Below, piece after piece: positions 8,065 to 17,392 of a DNA stretch of 32,497 nt. The stretch's first letter is position 1. Every line of letters begins with the position of its first letter. Where the stretch lies: NCBI GenBank assembly GCA_963922535.1, contig CAWUIN010000024.1:1-32497 (forward strand), read 5' to 3'. The translations under genes and the position numbers were made by a program. The DNA is from Tectiglobus sp963922535. Lineage in GTDB: Bacteria; Pseudomonadota; Alphaproteobacteria; Rhizobiales; Hyphomicrobiaceae. Below the pieces are notes generated by a model. The model saw only the letters and a program-made list of their open reading frames with translations, searched no databases and was not told where the DNA came from.

Positions 8065-8080
8065 GCGTTTGGGCAAACGC
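8065..8080 (+). promoter_or_regulatory. Inverted repeat in the rpsO leader
   Basis: GCGTTTG-GG-CAAACGC ends 36 bases before the rpsO start. Ribosomal protein S15 represses its own mRNA in many bacteria by binding leader structures, so this is a candidate for part of such a structure, but as RNA the two-base loop is too tight and the outer stem would open. The remaining bases of the truB-rpsO gap (7850-8116) hold no gene; TATAAT occurs at about 7930 without a clear -35 box. Confidence 0.35.
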
Positions 8081-8116
8081 CTTCCATTAATAAATTTCTC
8101 AAGAAAGGACGTGCAG

Positions 8117-8386
8117 ATGTCGGTAACGGCTGAACGTAAAGCCGAAATTATCCAGAATAATGCGACCAAGGCAGACGACACCGGATCGCCGGAAGTGCAG
8201 ATCGCAATATTAACAGAGCGTATCAACAATCTGACCGAGCATTTTAAGATGCATAAGAAGGATAACCATTCGCGTCGCGGCCTCTTGAAAATGGTCAGCC
8301 TGCGCCGCAAGCTCCTCGATTATGTGAAGTCGAAGGACGAGGGCCGTTATAAAGGTATCATCCAGAAATTGGGTATCCGCCGCTGA
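8117..8386 (+). CDS. rpsO: 30S ribosomal protein S15
   Basis: This primary binder of 16S rRNA in the central domain of the small subunit is 89 residues, exactly the usual length. Family signatures are DTGSPEVQIAILTERI, LTEHFKMHKKDNHSRRGLL and LRRKLLDYVK. AAGAAAGGAC at 8101-8110 fixes ATG 8117; the open frame to TTG 8063 is not family-like. It sits between truB and pnp, the conserved order, with structured RNA on both sides. Confidence 0.97.
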   Translation: MSVTAERKAEIIQNNATKADDTGSPEVQIAILTERINNLTEHFKMHKKDNHSRRGLLKMVSLRRKLLDYVKSKDEGRYKGIIQKLGIRR

Positions 8387-8392
8387 TGTGGC

Positions 8393-8412
8393 GGCCCGGA
8401 TACCATCGGGCC
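8393..8412 (+). terminator. Hairpin just after rpsO
   Basis: GGCCCG and CGGGCC pair around an eight-base loop, starting seven bases after the rpsO stop. There is no following T-run, so it may be a weak terminator or an RNA-stabilising hairpin. Confidence 0.45.
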
Positions 8413-8428
8413 ATAGTGCACGCTATGC

Positions 8429-8478
8429 AACGCGCGCAATACCGGTTTGGTCCAAGCTCCGCCGGTATGGCGCGCGTT
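8429..8478 (+). promoter_or_regulatory. Long stem in the rpsO-pnp spacer, candidate RNase III site
   Basis: AACGCGCGC-A-ATACCGG (8429-8445) pairs with CCGGTAT-G-GCGCGCGTT (8462-8478): nine plus seven pairs with one A/G mismatch. No T-run follows, so it is not a standard terminator. In Escherichia coli the pnp leader holds an RNase III-cut stem through which PNPase represses its own mRNA; the position here matches that role. Confidence 0.55.
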
Positions 8479-8634
8479 TGCGTATGTTGGAATGAGTAGA
8501 AAGTTTACCAGGGGTCTGAGATCGCAAGCCCCGGCATGAGACCTGGATGACCCAGGCAAAGGCACGATCAAGCAATGTTGATGTGGTGCCCACGACGTAA
8601 AATAGAAGATAGCAACGAAGACGAAAGACGCATT

Positions 8635-10845
8635 ATGTTTGACATCCATCGAGTGGAAATCGAGTGGGGTGGCCGCAAGTTAAAGCTTGAGACCGGTCGT
8701 ATGGCGCGCCAAGCCGATGCTGCCGTATTCGCCCAGTACGGTGAAACCAGTGTTCTTGCAACGGTGGTCGCCGGCAAGAGCGCCCGCCCCGGCGTCGATT
8801 TTTTTCCACTTACCGTTAATTATCAGGAAAAAGCCTACGCCGCCGGCAAGATCCCGGGCGGCTTCTTCAAGCGTGAAGGGCGCCCGACGGAAAGAGAAAC
8901 CCTAATCTCCCGCCTCATTGACCGGCCGATCCGGCCATTGTTTGTTGAAGGCTTTAAAAACGAAACACAGCTTATTGTGACTGTGCTTTCTTATGACAAC
9001 GAAAATGACCCCGATATCCTGTCGATGGTTGCTTCAAGCGCCGCGCTGACATTGTCAGGCCTGCCGTTTCTCGGTCCCATCGGCGCCGCCCGCGTTGGCA
9101 AACTGGACGGCGAATTCGTTCTCAATCCGCTGATTGATGAAATGGATGCAACAGATCTCGACCTTGTTGTGGCTGGCACGGAAGATGCTGTGATGATGGT
9201 GGAATCTGAGGCGAAAGAGCTGCCAGAAATGGAAATGCTGGATGCCGTGATGTTCGGCCACAAGCATTTCCAGCCGATCATCGATGCTATAATCAAGCTG
9301 GCAGAGACGGCGGCCAAGGAGCCATGGGACGTTGAACTGCCGGATAAAAGCAAATACACAGAAAAAACGAAAGAACTTGCCGAGACGGATCTGCGCGATG
9401 CTTTTGCAACAGTGGAAAAGCAGGCCCGGCAAGATAAAATCAGTACTGCCAAAAAGAAAGTCTTTGAGACTATGATGCCAGCCGAGGACGACGGCACGGA
9501 AGCTGTCCTGCTGGGCGATGTGTTCAAAGAACTCGAAGCCGATATCGTTCGCGGCAACATCCTCAAGACCAGCCAGCGCATCGATGGCCGTGACTTGAAA
9601 ACCGTCCGCCCCATTTTGGCGGAGGTGAATGTGCTCCCGCGCGCGCATGGTTCTGCGCTTTTCACTCGTGGCGAAACGCAGGCGCTTGTCGTCACCACAC
9701 TCGGCACCGGCGATGATGAGCAATACGTCGATGGCCTGGATGGGACGCGTAAGGAGCGCTTTATGCTCCACTATAATTTTCCACCTTTTTCCGTGGGTGA
9801 GACGGGCCGTATTGGTTCACCTGGCCGCCGCGAGATTGGCCACGGTAAGCTGGCCTGGCGTTCCATTAATCCGCTGCTTCCTGAGGCGGATGACTTTCCT
9901 TATACCGTGCGTATCGTCTCAGAAATCAATGAGTCGAACGGCTCCTCGTCAATGGCCAGTGTCTGCGGTGCATCACTCGCGATGATGGATGCGGGAATCC
10001 CGCTCAAGCGCCCTGTTGCTGGCATTGCGATGGGACTGATCAAGGAAGGCGAAGACTTTGCGGTGCTCACTGACATCCTTGGCGATGAAGATCATCTGGG
10101 TGACATGGATTTTAAGGTTGCCGGCACCACCGAAGGTATAACATCGCTGCAGATGGATATCAAGATCACCGGGATCACGGCCGAGATCATGAAGGTTGCC
10201 CTTGAGCAGGCCAAAGAAGGCCGCATGCACATTCTTGGCGAAATGGCCAAGGCACTGGGCAGCGCCCGCGATGACATTGGCGATCATGCGCCACGCATCG
10301 AAACGATTACTATCCCGACCGATAAAATTCGCGAGGTTATCGGTTCAGGTGGTTCCGTGATCCGTTCCATTGTTGAGGAAAGCGGCGCCAAGATCGACAT
10401 CGATGATGATGGAACCGTCAAAATTGCCGGCACCAGCCGCGAAATTATTGATGCCGCCCTGTCACGGATCAAATCGATCACATCAACGCCTGAAGTTGGC
10501 GAAATCTACAAGGGCAAAATCGTTAAGTTGATGGACTTCGGCGCTTTTGTAAACTTCTTCGGCCCAAAGGACGGGCTGGTCCATATCTCGCAGCTGACCA
10601 ATGAGAGCCGTCCCAACCATCCAAGCGAGGTCGTCAAGGAAGGCCAGGAGGTCTACGTCAAGCTCTTAGCCATTGAGGACCGCGGCAAGGTACGCCTGTC
10701 GATGAAAGTGGTCGACCAGCAAACGGGCCAGGAAATTCCACGCGAAGAGGGCCAGGACGACGACGACGCAACCGAAAATAGCGGCGGTGAGCGCCGTGAA
10801 CGCCGCGGTGGCACGCGGCGGCGGCGCGAGCGCGTTGAAGGTTGA
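8635..10845 (+). CDS. pnp: Polyribonucleotide nucleotidyltransferase (PNPase)
   Basis: PNPase degrades RNA 3' to 5' by phosphorolysis and is a core part of the degradosome. The 736-residue product has the full order: first RNase PH domain (from FDIHRVEIEWGGR, with INRP-like DRPIRPLFVEGF), helical linker, second RNase PH domain (RGETQALVVTTLG; FSVGETGRIGSPGRREIGHG), KH domain (about 555-600, IGSGG loop) and S1 domain (about 621-690, DFGAFVNFFGPKDGLVHISQL). The tail has an acidic run (EEGQDDDD) and then an arginine-rich end, a few tens of residues longer than common alphaproteobacterial forms. Start ATG 8635 gives the canonical MFDIHRVEIEW; the 20 upstream residues from 8575 are not family-like. 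It probably belongs to the rpsO transcript with its own leader structure. Confidence 0.97.
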   Translation: MFDIHRVEIEWGGRKLKLETGRMARQADAAVFAQYGETSVLATVVAGKSARPGVDFFPLTVNYQEKAYAAGKIPGGFFKREGRPTERETLISRLIDRPIRPLFVEGFKNETQLIVTVLSYDNENDPDILSMVASSAALTLSGLPFLGPIGAARVGKLDGEFVLNPLIDEMDATDLDLVVAGTEDAVMMVESEAKELPEMEMLDAVMFGHKHFQPIIDAIIKLAETAAKEPWDVELPDKSKYTEKTKELAETDLRDAFATVEKQARQDKISTAKKKVFETMMPAEDDGTEAVLLGDVFKELEADIVRGNILKTSQRIDGRDLKTVRPILAEVNVLPRAHGSALFTRGETQALVVTTLGTGDDEQYVDGLDGTRKERFMLHYNFPPFSVGETGRIGSPGRREIGHGKLAWRSINPLLPEADDFPYTVRIVSEINESNGSSSMASVCGASLAMMDAGIPLKRPVAGIAMGLIKEGEDFAVLTDILGDEDHLGDMDFKVAGTTEGITSLQMDIKITGITAEIMKVALEQAKEGRMHILGEMAKALGSARDDIGDHAPRIETITIPTDKIREVIGSGGSVIRSIVEESGAKIDIDDDGTVKIAGTSREIIDAALSRIKSITSTPEVGEIYKGKIVKLMDFGAFVNFFGPKDGLVHISQLTNESRPNHPSEVVKEGQEVYVKLLAIEDRGKVRLSMKVVDQQTGQEIPREEGQDDDDATENSGGERRERRGGTRRRRERVEG

Positions 10846-10865
10846 TTACATAACGTGATTACATA

Positions 10866-10888
10866 GCGGCGGCCACTCTGGCTGCCGC
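10866..10888. terminator. Bidirectional terminator between pnp and the macroglobulin gene
   Basis: GCGGCGGCC and GGCTGCCGC form a nine-pair stem (one G-U) around ACTCT. It is the only structure in the short gap between two convergent genes and could serve both. No strong T-run is present on either strand. Confidence 0.5.
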
Positions 10889-10916
10889 AACCTCCGGCAT
10901 ATTTCACAACCCAACC

Positions 10917-13900
10917 TTACTCACGTGATGTGATACGTAGTGCGGCTGCTGCCGTACGCGCAAAGAGGTGTGGCCTATACATGTCTTCCACCAGCGCAGC
11001 CGGGTGCACGAAAGTGCCGGGTGTCACTGCGCGGACAATGTAGGCCACCGTGGCCTCTCTGTGCTTATCGCCTGTCTCCAGGAAATCAAAAGCCGCTACG
11101 AAACGATCATCGCGGAACTCAGTGTGGTTGGGATGAACCTGGGTTTTAAGCCAGGGCAATACCTTAATGTCGGCACTGTAGATCAGACGCGGATTTTCGA
11201 TTTCAAAACCAGCAGGCAGCCGGTCAACGAGCAGAACCCGGCCGCCTGGATCATCCGATTTGATTTTCAGAACAGCGACAAAGCGCTCGCCCTGCTTGAC
11301 GGCCTCAGATTTACCGTCGCTGGTGCCGATTTTCGTGGGCTGGCCATCCAGCGTGTAATAGGTGCGAGAGATCGTGAACCCCTGTGCTGCAGAGGGCTCC
11401 GGCGTCAGGGCGGTGCCCATGACGGAAATGACCGCATCCGTGGCAGCCTGCCCGACGTTTGCAATCTTCAATGGGCCCTCTTGCAGCGCAGCCGCGGTCA
11501 GCGTGCGGTTGAGATGGCCAGCGCGACGCTCGCCATTGATGTCGAGGCTAACAGCCTGGGCATCATCCAATACCGCATTGGCGGCAAGCAGCATCCAGGC
11601 CTGCTCTTGCGTTGACGTATGAGTGCGTGCAGTAAATGCATGTGCCAGAACTTCAGCCAGCCTTGCCCCTGCTGCTGGCATGATGCGCACTTCCGAGGCC
11701 AATGTGAGGACCGCGGCTCCATCACGCAACGCCGATCCATAGTCGTTCCGCAGACCTGTGACGCTGAGGTCCTTAAGATCGGCCAGGGCAGCGGCGAAAG
11801 CCCGCTCGGCACGCGCCTTATCGCCCATCATGGCAAGAGCAGCACCAATCTGCGCCTTGGCCAGCGGCGTTCCGAAGCGCTCAAGCCGCGCATCGGCATA
11901 GTAGCGCAACTCGCCAATCGGCGCCCGGCCGTTAAGGGCTAGCACGTAGAGCGCGTAGGCGCGATTTTCACCGCCGATTTTAAAATCAGAAACGTAACTG
12001 ACGTAATTCTGCAAGCGGTCCAGCGCATTCCGGAACTTGGCCTCATCCACATCGAAACGTGCCTTGCGGGCACGCGACAGGAAGTCCGTGACATACGCGG
12101 TCAACCAGATGTCGGCATTGCCAGGCTGCCAAACGCCAAAACCGCCAGTACTGTCCTGCATCGAGTAAAGATGTGCAATAGCCTCCTGAATACGTTCACG
12201 CACCTTTGCATCACCTTCAGAGCCACCCTGCTCTGCAAGGGTGCTCGCATAGAGGAGCGGTAACGCGCGGCTGGTGGTTTGCTCTGCGCAGCCATAGGGG
12301 TAACTTTCCAGCTGAGTGAGTAACGCTGGCACATTAAAGCGTGCAAGTGGGCCGACGCTCAGGGAAATCTGCGCCTGCCCCGGCACCATATCGCTCAACA
12401 GATCCTGGGAGATGTTAAGCGAACCGCCATTGGCCCGCAATGCGGTAACGGTGACACGGCGGACATCACGCGCCGGCGCCTTGACGTCAAACAGCAAATC
12501 CCGTGAGATGTCGATACCGCCGGGCCCAGTCACGCGCACCTCATAGGCGACGCGGCCGAGATGCTGTGGGGCAAGCGTGAAGGCAAGCGCGTGACGCGCG
12601 TCCGCCTTAAGATCAACTTCTGCCTTAAAGACCTCGCCTGTCACCGCGGTTTGTGACAAAGCCCGTTGCGTGATGTTTTCTTTAACGTGCTCCCCTTCAT
12701 ACGTGCGCATCACGCGCACCTTATAAGTATCGTCCGGGCCTTCGATGTTGTGAAGGGCAAGCTGCAGGCGCGCCTGGTCCCCAAGCGTTATAAAGCGTGG
12801 ACCGGACACCGTGAGCGCAACCGGATCGCGGACGATAATGTCCTTTACAGCATGCCCCAGCTGCGCAGTGCTCCAGGCAACCGCCATGACACGAACCGTG
12901 CCATTGAAGTCTGGCAGATCGAACTTCACCTCGGCCGTGCCATCGGCAGCAGCCTTAACGATACCGGAAAACAGCGACAGCGTCTCCTCGACGGGCGGAT
13001 TACCCTCCAGGCCTGCGCTTGCACCGTCGCCGCCGGATCTCAGGGTGCCGCGTTCAGCGCGCATTCCGTCAATCAGGCGACCGTAAAAGTCACGATATTC
13101 AACGCCAAGCAGGCGCTGAGCGTAAAACCACGTTTCAGGCGCCGGTGTCTTGAAACGCGTCAGATTAAGCACGCCAACATCAACGGCTGCCACCGTGACA
13201 TAGGCCGTTTCCCCCTGTTTCAGTCCATCAAGACGAACCGGCACCTTAAGTGCCGTACCTGAACCTACCTTATCAGGGAGCTCCATGTTAACACTCAATG
13301 TCCGCCGGCTTTGGTCAATGCCAAGCCAGGCGACACCGAGCGTGCGCTCCGGCATCCGTTTGGCTTCGATATCCATAGCCCGGTAGAGTGTCGCAACAAT
13401 ATAAACGCCGGCCCCCCAGTCCTGTCCAACCGAAATCTCAATCTCATCGTCGCCCGCCTTGATCATGACATCGCGGGTCGAGATCAGACCGTTGCCGACG
13501 ACGCTGATCATCGCACGCCCACCGAAGCGCGAGGAAATTTTCAGCTTGGCCGTGTCGCCGGCAAGATAGCTTTCCTTATCAAGCGCGACGGGCAGAACCT
13601 CCGGGCTGTCTGCATCTTCGCTGGCATACCAGCCGGCAGTAAACTGATAGCTTGAAGCAGGACCGTTCACATCGCTTGAGCGCACATCCAGCCTGTAACG
13701 GCCCCATTTGACCGCAGCAGAAATCTGGCCGGCCACATCACGGGATGTCGCCAGTTTGCCGTCCGCCACCTTACGCGGGATCGTCACAGCATCGTAAGCC
13801 CAGGTGCCGTCACGCTTATACCATTGCCAGCGCTGTTCAAGTCTGACCAGTTCCCACTCAATATTCTCAAGTTCAGAGCGCTGGCCCTCGCTATCCAGCG

Positions 13901-16196
13901 AAATTACATCAAACGCCGCGGTTGTATCCTCTTGCAATGCAGCGCCTTCGAATAATGGTTTGATACCAATACGATCAACCCGGGCTGCAACCGGAATGCG
14001 CAGCGTGCGTTCGATTGAGCGGCCACCTGGCTCCAGCATGCGCACCACAACGCGTGCCTCAAGTGGCTTTGCCGTCTGTGGGATTTGCGGCAGTGCAACA
14101 GAAAGCGCGGCATGCCCATTCGCATCGGTACGGCCCGGCTTTTCCAGTGCTTGCTGTTCCTGGTCAATACGCTCAGAGGCAAGACCGAAATTATAGCCCT
14201 CGTAGCCAGGCACATCTTCTTTTGAGGCCTTAACGATGACTTCTCCTTCCAGCCCCAGATTGGCTGCCGGTGCACCGTAAAGAAACCGGCCTGCAACTTT
14301 TACTGTGCCGGTCTCACCCGGGAGCAGCTGTTTTTGCGCCGCCTTAAGTTGCAGAGCCAATCTTTCGGGCACAAACTCCTCAACCAGAAAGGACTGCGAT
14401 GCGAGGGCCCTGGCCTTCGGGTCGGCGTAAAGATGCACGCGCCACGTTCCGGTCATCGCCGATCCCGGCACGATCAGTGAAGCGGTTCGCCCGCCGCCGC
14501 CCTGATCCTGCAGGACAAAACGGCTAAACTCAACGCCGTCAGGGCGTTCGATGACCATCGTGACCGGAAGCGTGAGGCCAACACCTTTGGCATCGCGCAC
14601 AAGAGCGGTAAGATTGGCTTCCTCGCCTGGCCGGTAGACGCCCCGCTCGGTATAGATGTAGGCATCGACAGGGCCTGGCGCATCACGCCCCTTAACGCCC
14701 CGATCCGTCAAATCGAATGCCGCAGCCGCGATATCGAGGAACGCGTAGTCCCCATGCCGCGCCTGGGCCATGATCATCGCGGTTGCAAGCCCGCCTTCGC
14801 CTTTGCCGAGCGCGGCATCGAAGTGCACATAGCCGCGATCATCCGTCGTTGCAGTGCCGAGAATTTCATTATTGCGTGCAACAAGCTTGACCTCAACGCC
14901 ACCAAGCGGTTCCGTCGTGGCGAGCGAGCGGACAAAAGTATGAATACCGTTCGTCGCGGACAAAGTTGTCAAGCCAAGATCGGAAACTATGAACCACTGG
15001 GTTGCGAAGCTGTCCGTATTGCCGTTTGGCCGCGCAATCGCGGCATAGACACCGGGTTTGAGATCGGGAACCGCTTCGCTCACCGGGATCGCGATGGTAA
15101 CTTCCTTATTTAACTCAGGGCGAACTGCCAGACTGCCTTGGTAGACGCGCTGCCCGGATTGCTGGGCGACATCGGAGAGTTCCCAGTTTGATAACTGCTT
15201 ATGAAGCGTACCGTTGGCAACGGCACCAACCAAGCTGCGATCGCCGATACGATAGATCTCGACCTGCAATTGGGAAGCATTAATAGAAACGACCGGCACC
15301 CCCGCCTGACCACGGCTTGGCAAGACATAGCTTTTGCCTGTAAAGCGTACCGTCGGAGCGCGGTCGCGAACGTAAACAGCAAGTTCGGATTTTTTTGCCA
15401 GATGATCGTCAGCATCTGCAGGCAGGCCCGCGCGCACGCCGATCTCGTAACGCTCACCATGCTTCAGACCGTCGATGCAAAGCTGGCTCCCCTCAGGCGT
15501 AGCGCTTTGCGGGTCCTGGCCGTTGACAGAGATGAAGCGGGTAAAATCAATTTTGCCACGTTGCAGCAGCTCGGAGAATTCAATGCAAACCCGAGGCGTC
15601 GCCGTCTCATTTTCAACCGTGTAATCAAGAATTCTAAAACCGCGCGTTGCCTGCAGCGCATCATAAGCCTGGCGTACGGTTGCATTGTCATGCAATTTCA
15701 GGCTGGCTTTGTAAGCATCGAGCGCAGGTCGCCAATATGAACGCCGCGCCAGCGCTTCCGCCAGCACCGCCAGCGCCTCCCCCCTGCCACGCTCATTCCT
15801 GGCACGCAGGTAACCGAGATATGCAGCACCACTCGCGTTAGCAGGGATGTTATAATGCTCTGAGCCTTGCATATCTTTGCGCGGGATGGCGAGCAGCGCC
15901 TGCGCTAGGCCAATCCATGCAATGGCATCATTCGGATTGTTGACAACGGCCTGGGCAAACAAGCGCGAGGCAGCACGCGGATCATTCCCCTCACTTAAAA
16001 CTTTAAAGCCATCGGCACGCTGGCTATTCGAGTTGCGATCATGGCTTTGCCAGTTTTTCCTGAGCCAGCCTTCGTAACGCTTGCCATCCATTTCAACGCC
16101 CTGATGGCTGAAGGCAGGCTGTTGGGCAAACGCCTGTGTTTGATACACCGATCCAAAGACGACAAGAAAAAACGATAGACTAAAAATGCGCAGCAT
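10917..16196 (-). CDS. Bacterial alpha-2-macroglobulin
   Basis: Bacterial alpha-2-macroglobulins are periplasmic traps that inactivate foreign proteases. The 1759-residue product begins with a signal peptide (MLRIFSLSFFLVVFGSVYQT, likely cleavage after AFA at residue 24) and has no lipobox, so it is predicted soluble. A TPR-like segment (about 65-175) precedes the macroglobulin beta domains, including TERGVYRPGEEANL (the MG2-domain hallmark). The thioester motif CAEQ is at residues 1303-1306, within PYGCAEQTTSRALPLLYAS, followed by the alpha-helical thioester domain (GGFGVWQPG...YVTDFL) and the C-terminal receptor-like domain. Cys, Glu and Gln of the motif are intact. Usually such genes lie next to pbpC, a penicillin-binding protein; here pbpC is absent on both sides. 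AGGG precedes ATG 16196. Confidence 0.93.
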   Translation of the reverse strand: MLRIFSLSFFLVVFGSVYQTQAFAQQPAFSHQGVEMDGKRYEGWLRKNWQSHDRNSNSQRADGFKVLSEGNDPRAASRLFAQAVVNNPNDAIAWIGLAQALLAIPRKDMQGSEHYNIPANASGAAYLGYLRARNERGRGEALAVLAEALARRSYWRPALDAYKASLKLHDNATVRQAYDALQATRGFRILDYTVENETATPRVCIEFSELLQRGKIDFTRFISVNGQDPQSATPEGSQLCIDGLKHGERYEIGVRAGLPADADDHLAKKSELAVYVRDRAPTVRFTGKSYVLPSRGQAGVPVVSINASQLQVEIYRIGDRSLVGAVANGTLHKQLSNWELSDVAQQSGQRVYQGSLAVRPELNKEVTIAIPVSEAVPDLKPGVYAAIARPNGNTDSFATQWFIVSDLGLTTLSATNGIHTFVRSLATTEPLGGVEVKLVARNNEILGTATTDDRGYVHFDAALGKGEGGLATAMIMAQARHGDYAFLDIAAAAFDLTDRGVKGRDAPGPVDAYIYTERGVYRPGEEANLTALVRDAKGVGLTLPVTMVIERPDGVEFSRFVLQDQGGGGRTASLIVPGSAMTGTWRVHLYADPKARALASQSFLVEEFVPERLALQLKAAQKQLLPGETGTVKVAGRFLYGAPAANLGLEGEVIVKASKEDVPGYEGYNFGLASERIDQEQQALEKPGRTDANGHAALSVALPQIPQTAKPLEARVVVRMLEPGGRSIERTLRIPVAARVDRIGIKPLFEGAALQEDTTAAFDVISLDSEGQRSELENIEWELVRLEQRWQWYKRDGTWAYDAVTIPRKVADGKLATSRDVAGQISAAVKWGRYRLDVRSSDVNGPASSYQFTAGWYASEDADSPEVLPVALDKESYLAGDTAKLKISSRFGGRAMISVVGNGLISTRDVMIKAGDDEIEISVGQDWGAGVYIVATLYRAMDIEAKRMPERTLGVAWLGIDQSRRTLSVNMELPDKVGSGTALKVPVRLDGLKQGETAYVTVAAVDVGVLNLTRFKTPAPETWFYAQRLLGVEYRDFYGRLIDGMRAERGTLRSGGDGASAGLEGNPPVEETLSLFSGIVKAAADGTAEVKFDLPDFNGTVRVMAVAWSTAQLGHAVKDIIVRDPVALTVSGPRFITLGDQARLQLALHNIEGPDDTYKVRVMRTYEGEHVKENITQRALSQTAVTGEVFKAEVDLKADARHALAFTLAPQHLGRVAYEVRVTGPGGIDISRDLLFDVKAPARDVRRVTVTALRANGGSLNISQDLLSDMVPGQAQISLSVGPLARFNVPALLTQLESYPYGCAEQTTSRALPLLYASTLAEQGGSEGDAKVRERIQEAIAHLYSMQDSTGGFGVWQPGNADIWLTAYVTDFLSRARKARFDVDEAKFRNALDRLQNYVSYVSDFKIGGENRAYALYVLALNGRAPIGELRYYADARLERFGTPLAKAQIGAALAMMGDKARAERAFAAALADLKDLSVTGLRNDYGSALRDGAAVLTLASEVRIMPAAGARLAEVLAHAFTARTHTSTQEQAWMLLAANAVLDDAQAVSLDINGERRAGHLNRTLTAAALQEGPLKIANVGQAATDAVISVMGTALTPEPSAAQGFTISRTYYTLDGQPTKIGTSDGKSEAVKQGERFVAVLKIKSDDPGGRVLLVDRLPAGFEIENPRLIYSADIKVLPWLKTQVHPNHTEFRDDRFVAAFDFLETGDKHREATVAYIVRAVTPGTFVHPAALVEDMYRPHLFARTAAAALRITSRE

Positions 16197-16442
16197 TACC
16201 CTAGCCTCGAAAAAACAACCTTACAGAAGGCCAATCATAACCATAAGGCGACCTTCTCTCAAGGATATTAATACATTTTGAATTGTTCGAAGCTGGGCAG
16301 GCTGAAGAAAAAACAAAATATCACAGACGATCGGTGATCTGCGTTTTTCGTTTTCTTTGGAGATTATAAGAAATGCCGTCGATCAAGATGCGCTTATTGT
16401 TCAGCAGCAGGTTTATGAAAGCGATCCGGCCTCAAAGACCGC

Positions 16443-17036
16443 TTAATGGCGGGTACCCACTACGGTTGTAGTTTTTTGATCTACAGCTTGTAATGGTAAG
16501 CTGAAAAATGCATCCACATCGGTGTCATCGCTCTTTTCCGGCGGAACCACAGCACTGGAAATTGCCCACAGACGTTCGAAAGAGACTTTGGCCCAGGCCG
16601 ACGTTTGCTGGCAGTTGTCGACAAAGCACTCAAAAGCATCGCGTTTGCCCGGCTCGCGGCGCATGCAGTCGCCAATCCAGCAGGATGCATCGGATATTAC
16701 AAGCTGTTCATGTGCATCCAGTAAGCGGTAGTTCCGCGCCCATTTGACGGTAAATAATGGAAGGCCAGATAATTCCTGGAAAACATGCGTTTTTTGCATA
16801 TCGGCCAAAATAATACGCAAACAAATGTTGGAGGTATCCCGGCTGGATGCAACAGCTTTCAAGGCGCCAATTACAGGGCTGCTGGCAGAAAGTGCAACCA
16901 GTTGAAGTTCGTGGCCCGCACCGCACAGCCCCTTCTGGTCGAGCTGAGCAAGTTGATCAAAAATGAAATCCGTCAGCTTGTTCTGTTTATCTTCACGCTT
17001 TACGATCTCCATGACGGGCGAGGACTTGGCCTTCAT
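16443..17036 (-). CDS. Conserved-looking cytoplasmic protein of unknown function
   Basis: The 197-residue product has no signal peptide or membrane segment. AAAAGGA lies about 12 bases before ATG 17036. I do not recognise the family. Visible features are a charged N-terminus (MEIVKREDKQNKLTDF), a strand-helix alternation in the centre (LQLVALSASSPVIGALKAV; ICLRIILADMQ), and a cysteine-containing stretch DASCWIGDCMRREPGKRDAFECFVDNC broken over about residues 118-144 that resembles nothing I can name. It lies 246 bases upstream of the macroglobulin gene on the same strand, and downstream of the 891-residue membrane protein with a palindromic element between. Cotranscription with the macroglobulin is possible but the gap is large. 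Confidence 0.7.
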   Translation of the reverse strand: MKAKSSPVMEIVKREDKQNKLTDFIFDQLAQLDQKGLCGAGHELQLVALSASSPVIGALKAVASSRDTSNICLRIILADMQKTHVFQELSGLPLFTVKWARNYRLLDAHEQLVISDASCWIGDCMRREPGKRDAFECFVDNCQQTSAWAKVSFERLWAISSAVVPPEKSDDTDVDAFFSLPLQAVDQKTTTVVGTRH

Positions 17037-17218
17037 TGATGCATTATCCTTTTATTCTCCGGACACATACAGGGCCTGCCGTGTCACGGATTGGCAATTT
17101 GATAGAGCAATTAAACCACAAAGTGAGTTAACTAAGGATTGAGTGCCGACCACTTTTGACAGCATTGCCCTGCCAGCTGTCATAGCAATGCGTCTGAATG
17201 AAACCTTAATGCGCCCGC

Positions 17219-17326
17219 TATAAAGGTACCCATCAAAATAAACCCTTCGGTGTTAACAGGACGTGACCTGCGATATGCAGCTTCGCCTCAGAAAATAGAA
17301 ACGTTTATTTTATGGTAGCCCTTAAG
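17219..17326 (-). repeat. Palindromic intergenic element, copy 2 (inverted)
   Basis: Read on the minus strand it aligns with the other copies. The arms are AAAATAAACCCTTC (17235 on) and AAAATAGAAACGTTTATTTT (17292-17311); the centre on the minus strand reads CTGAGGCGAAGCTGCATATC, matching the GAGCCAAAGCC...CATATCGC centre of copies 3 and 4. Outer flanks GGTACCC and GGTAGCCCTTAAG match the CTAAGGGTTCCC edge of copy 4. This is the most diverged copy. It lies upstream of the 197-residue protein gene and has the same orientation relative to it as the other copies have to their downstream genes. Confidence 0.8.
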
Positions 17327-17392
17327 CTATAGAACCGGTCTCGATTTTACCAAGCCGGATCTCATGGGCTAATTGACGCTCCCCTGACAGGT

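Noticed and set aside
8991..9771. Two 238-codon minus-strand frames
   Set aside because: Antisense shadows of pnp in a region with strong codon bias.
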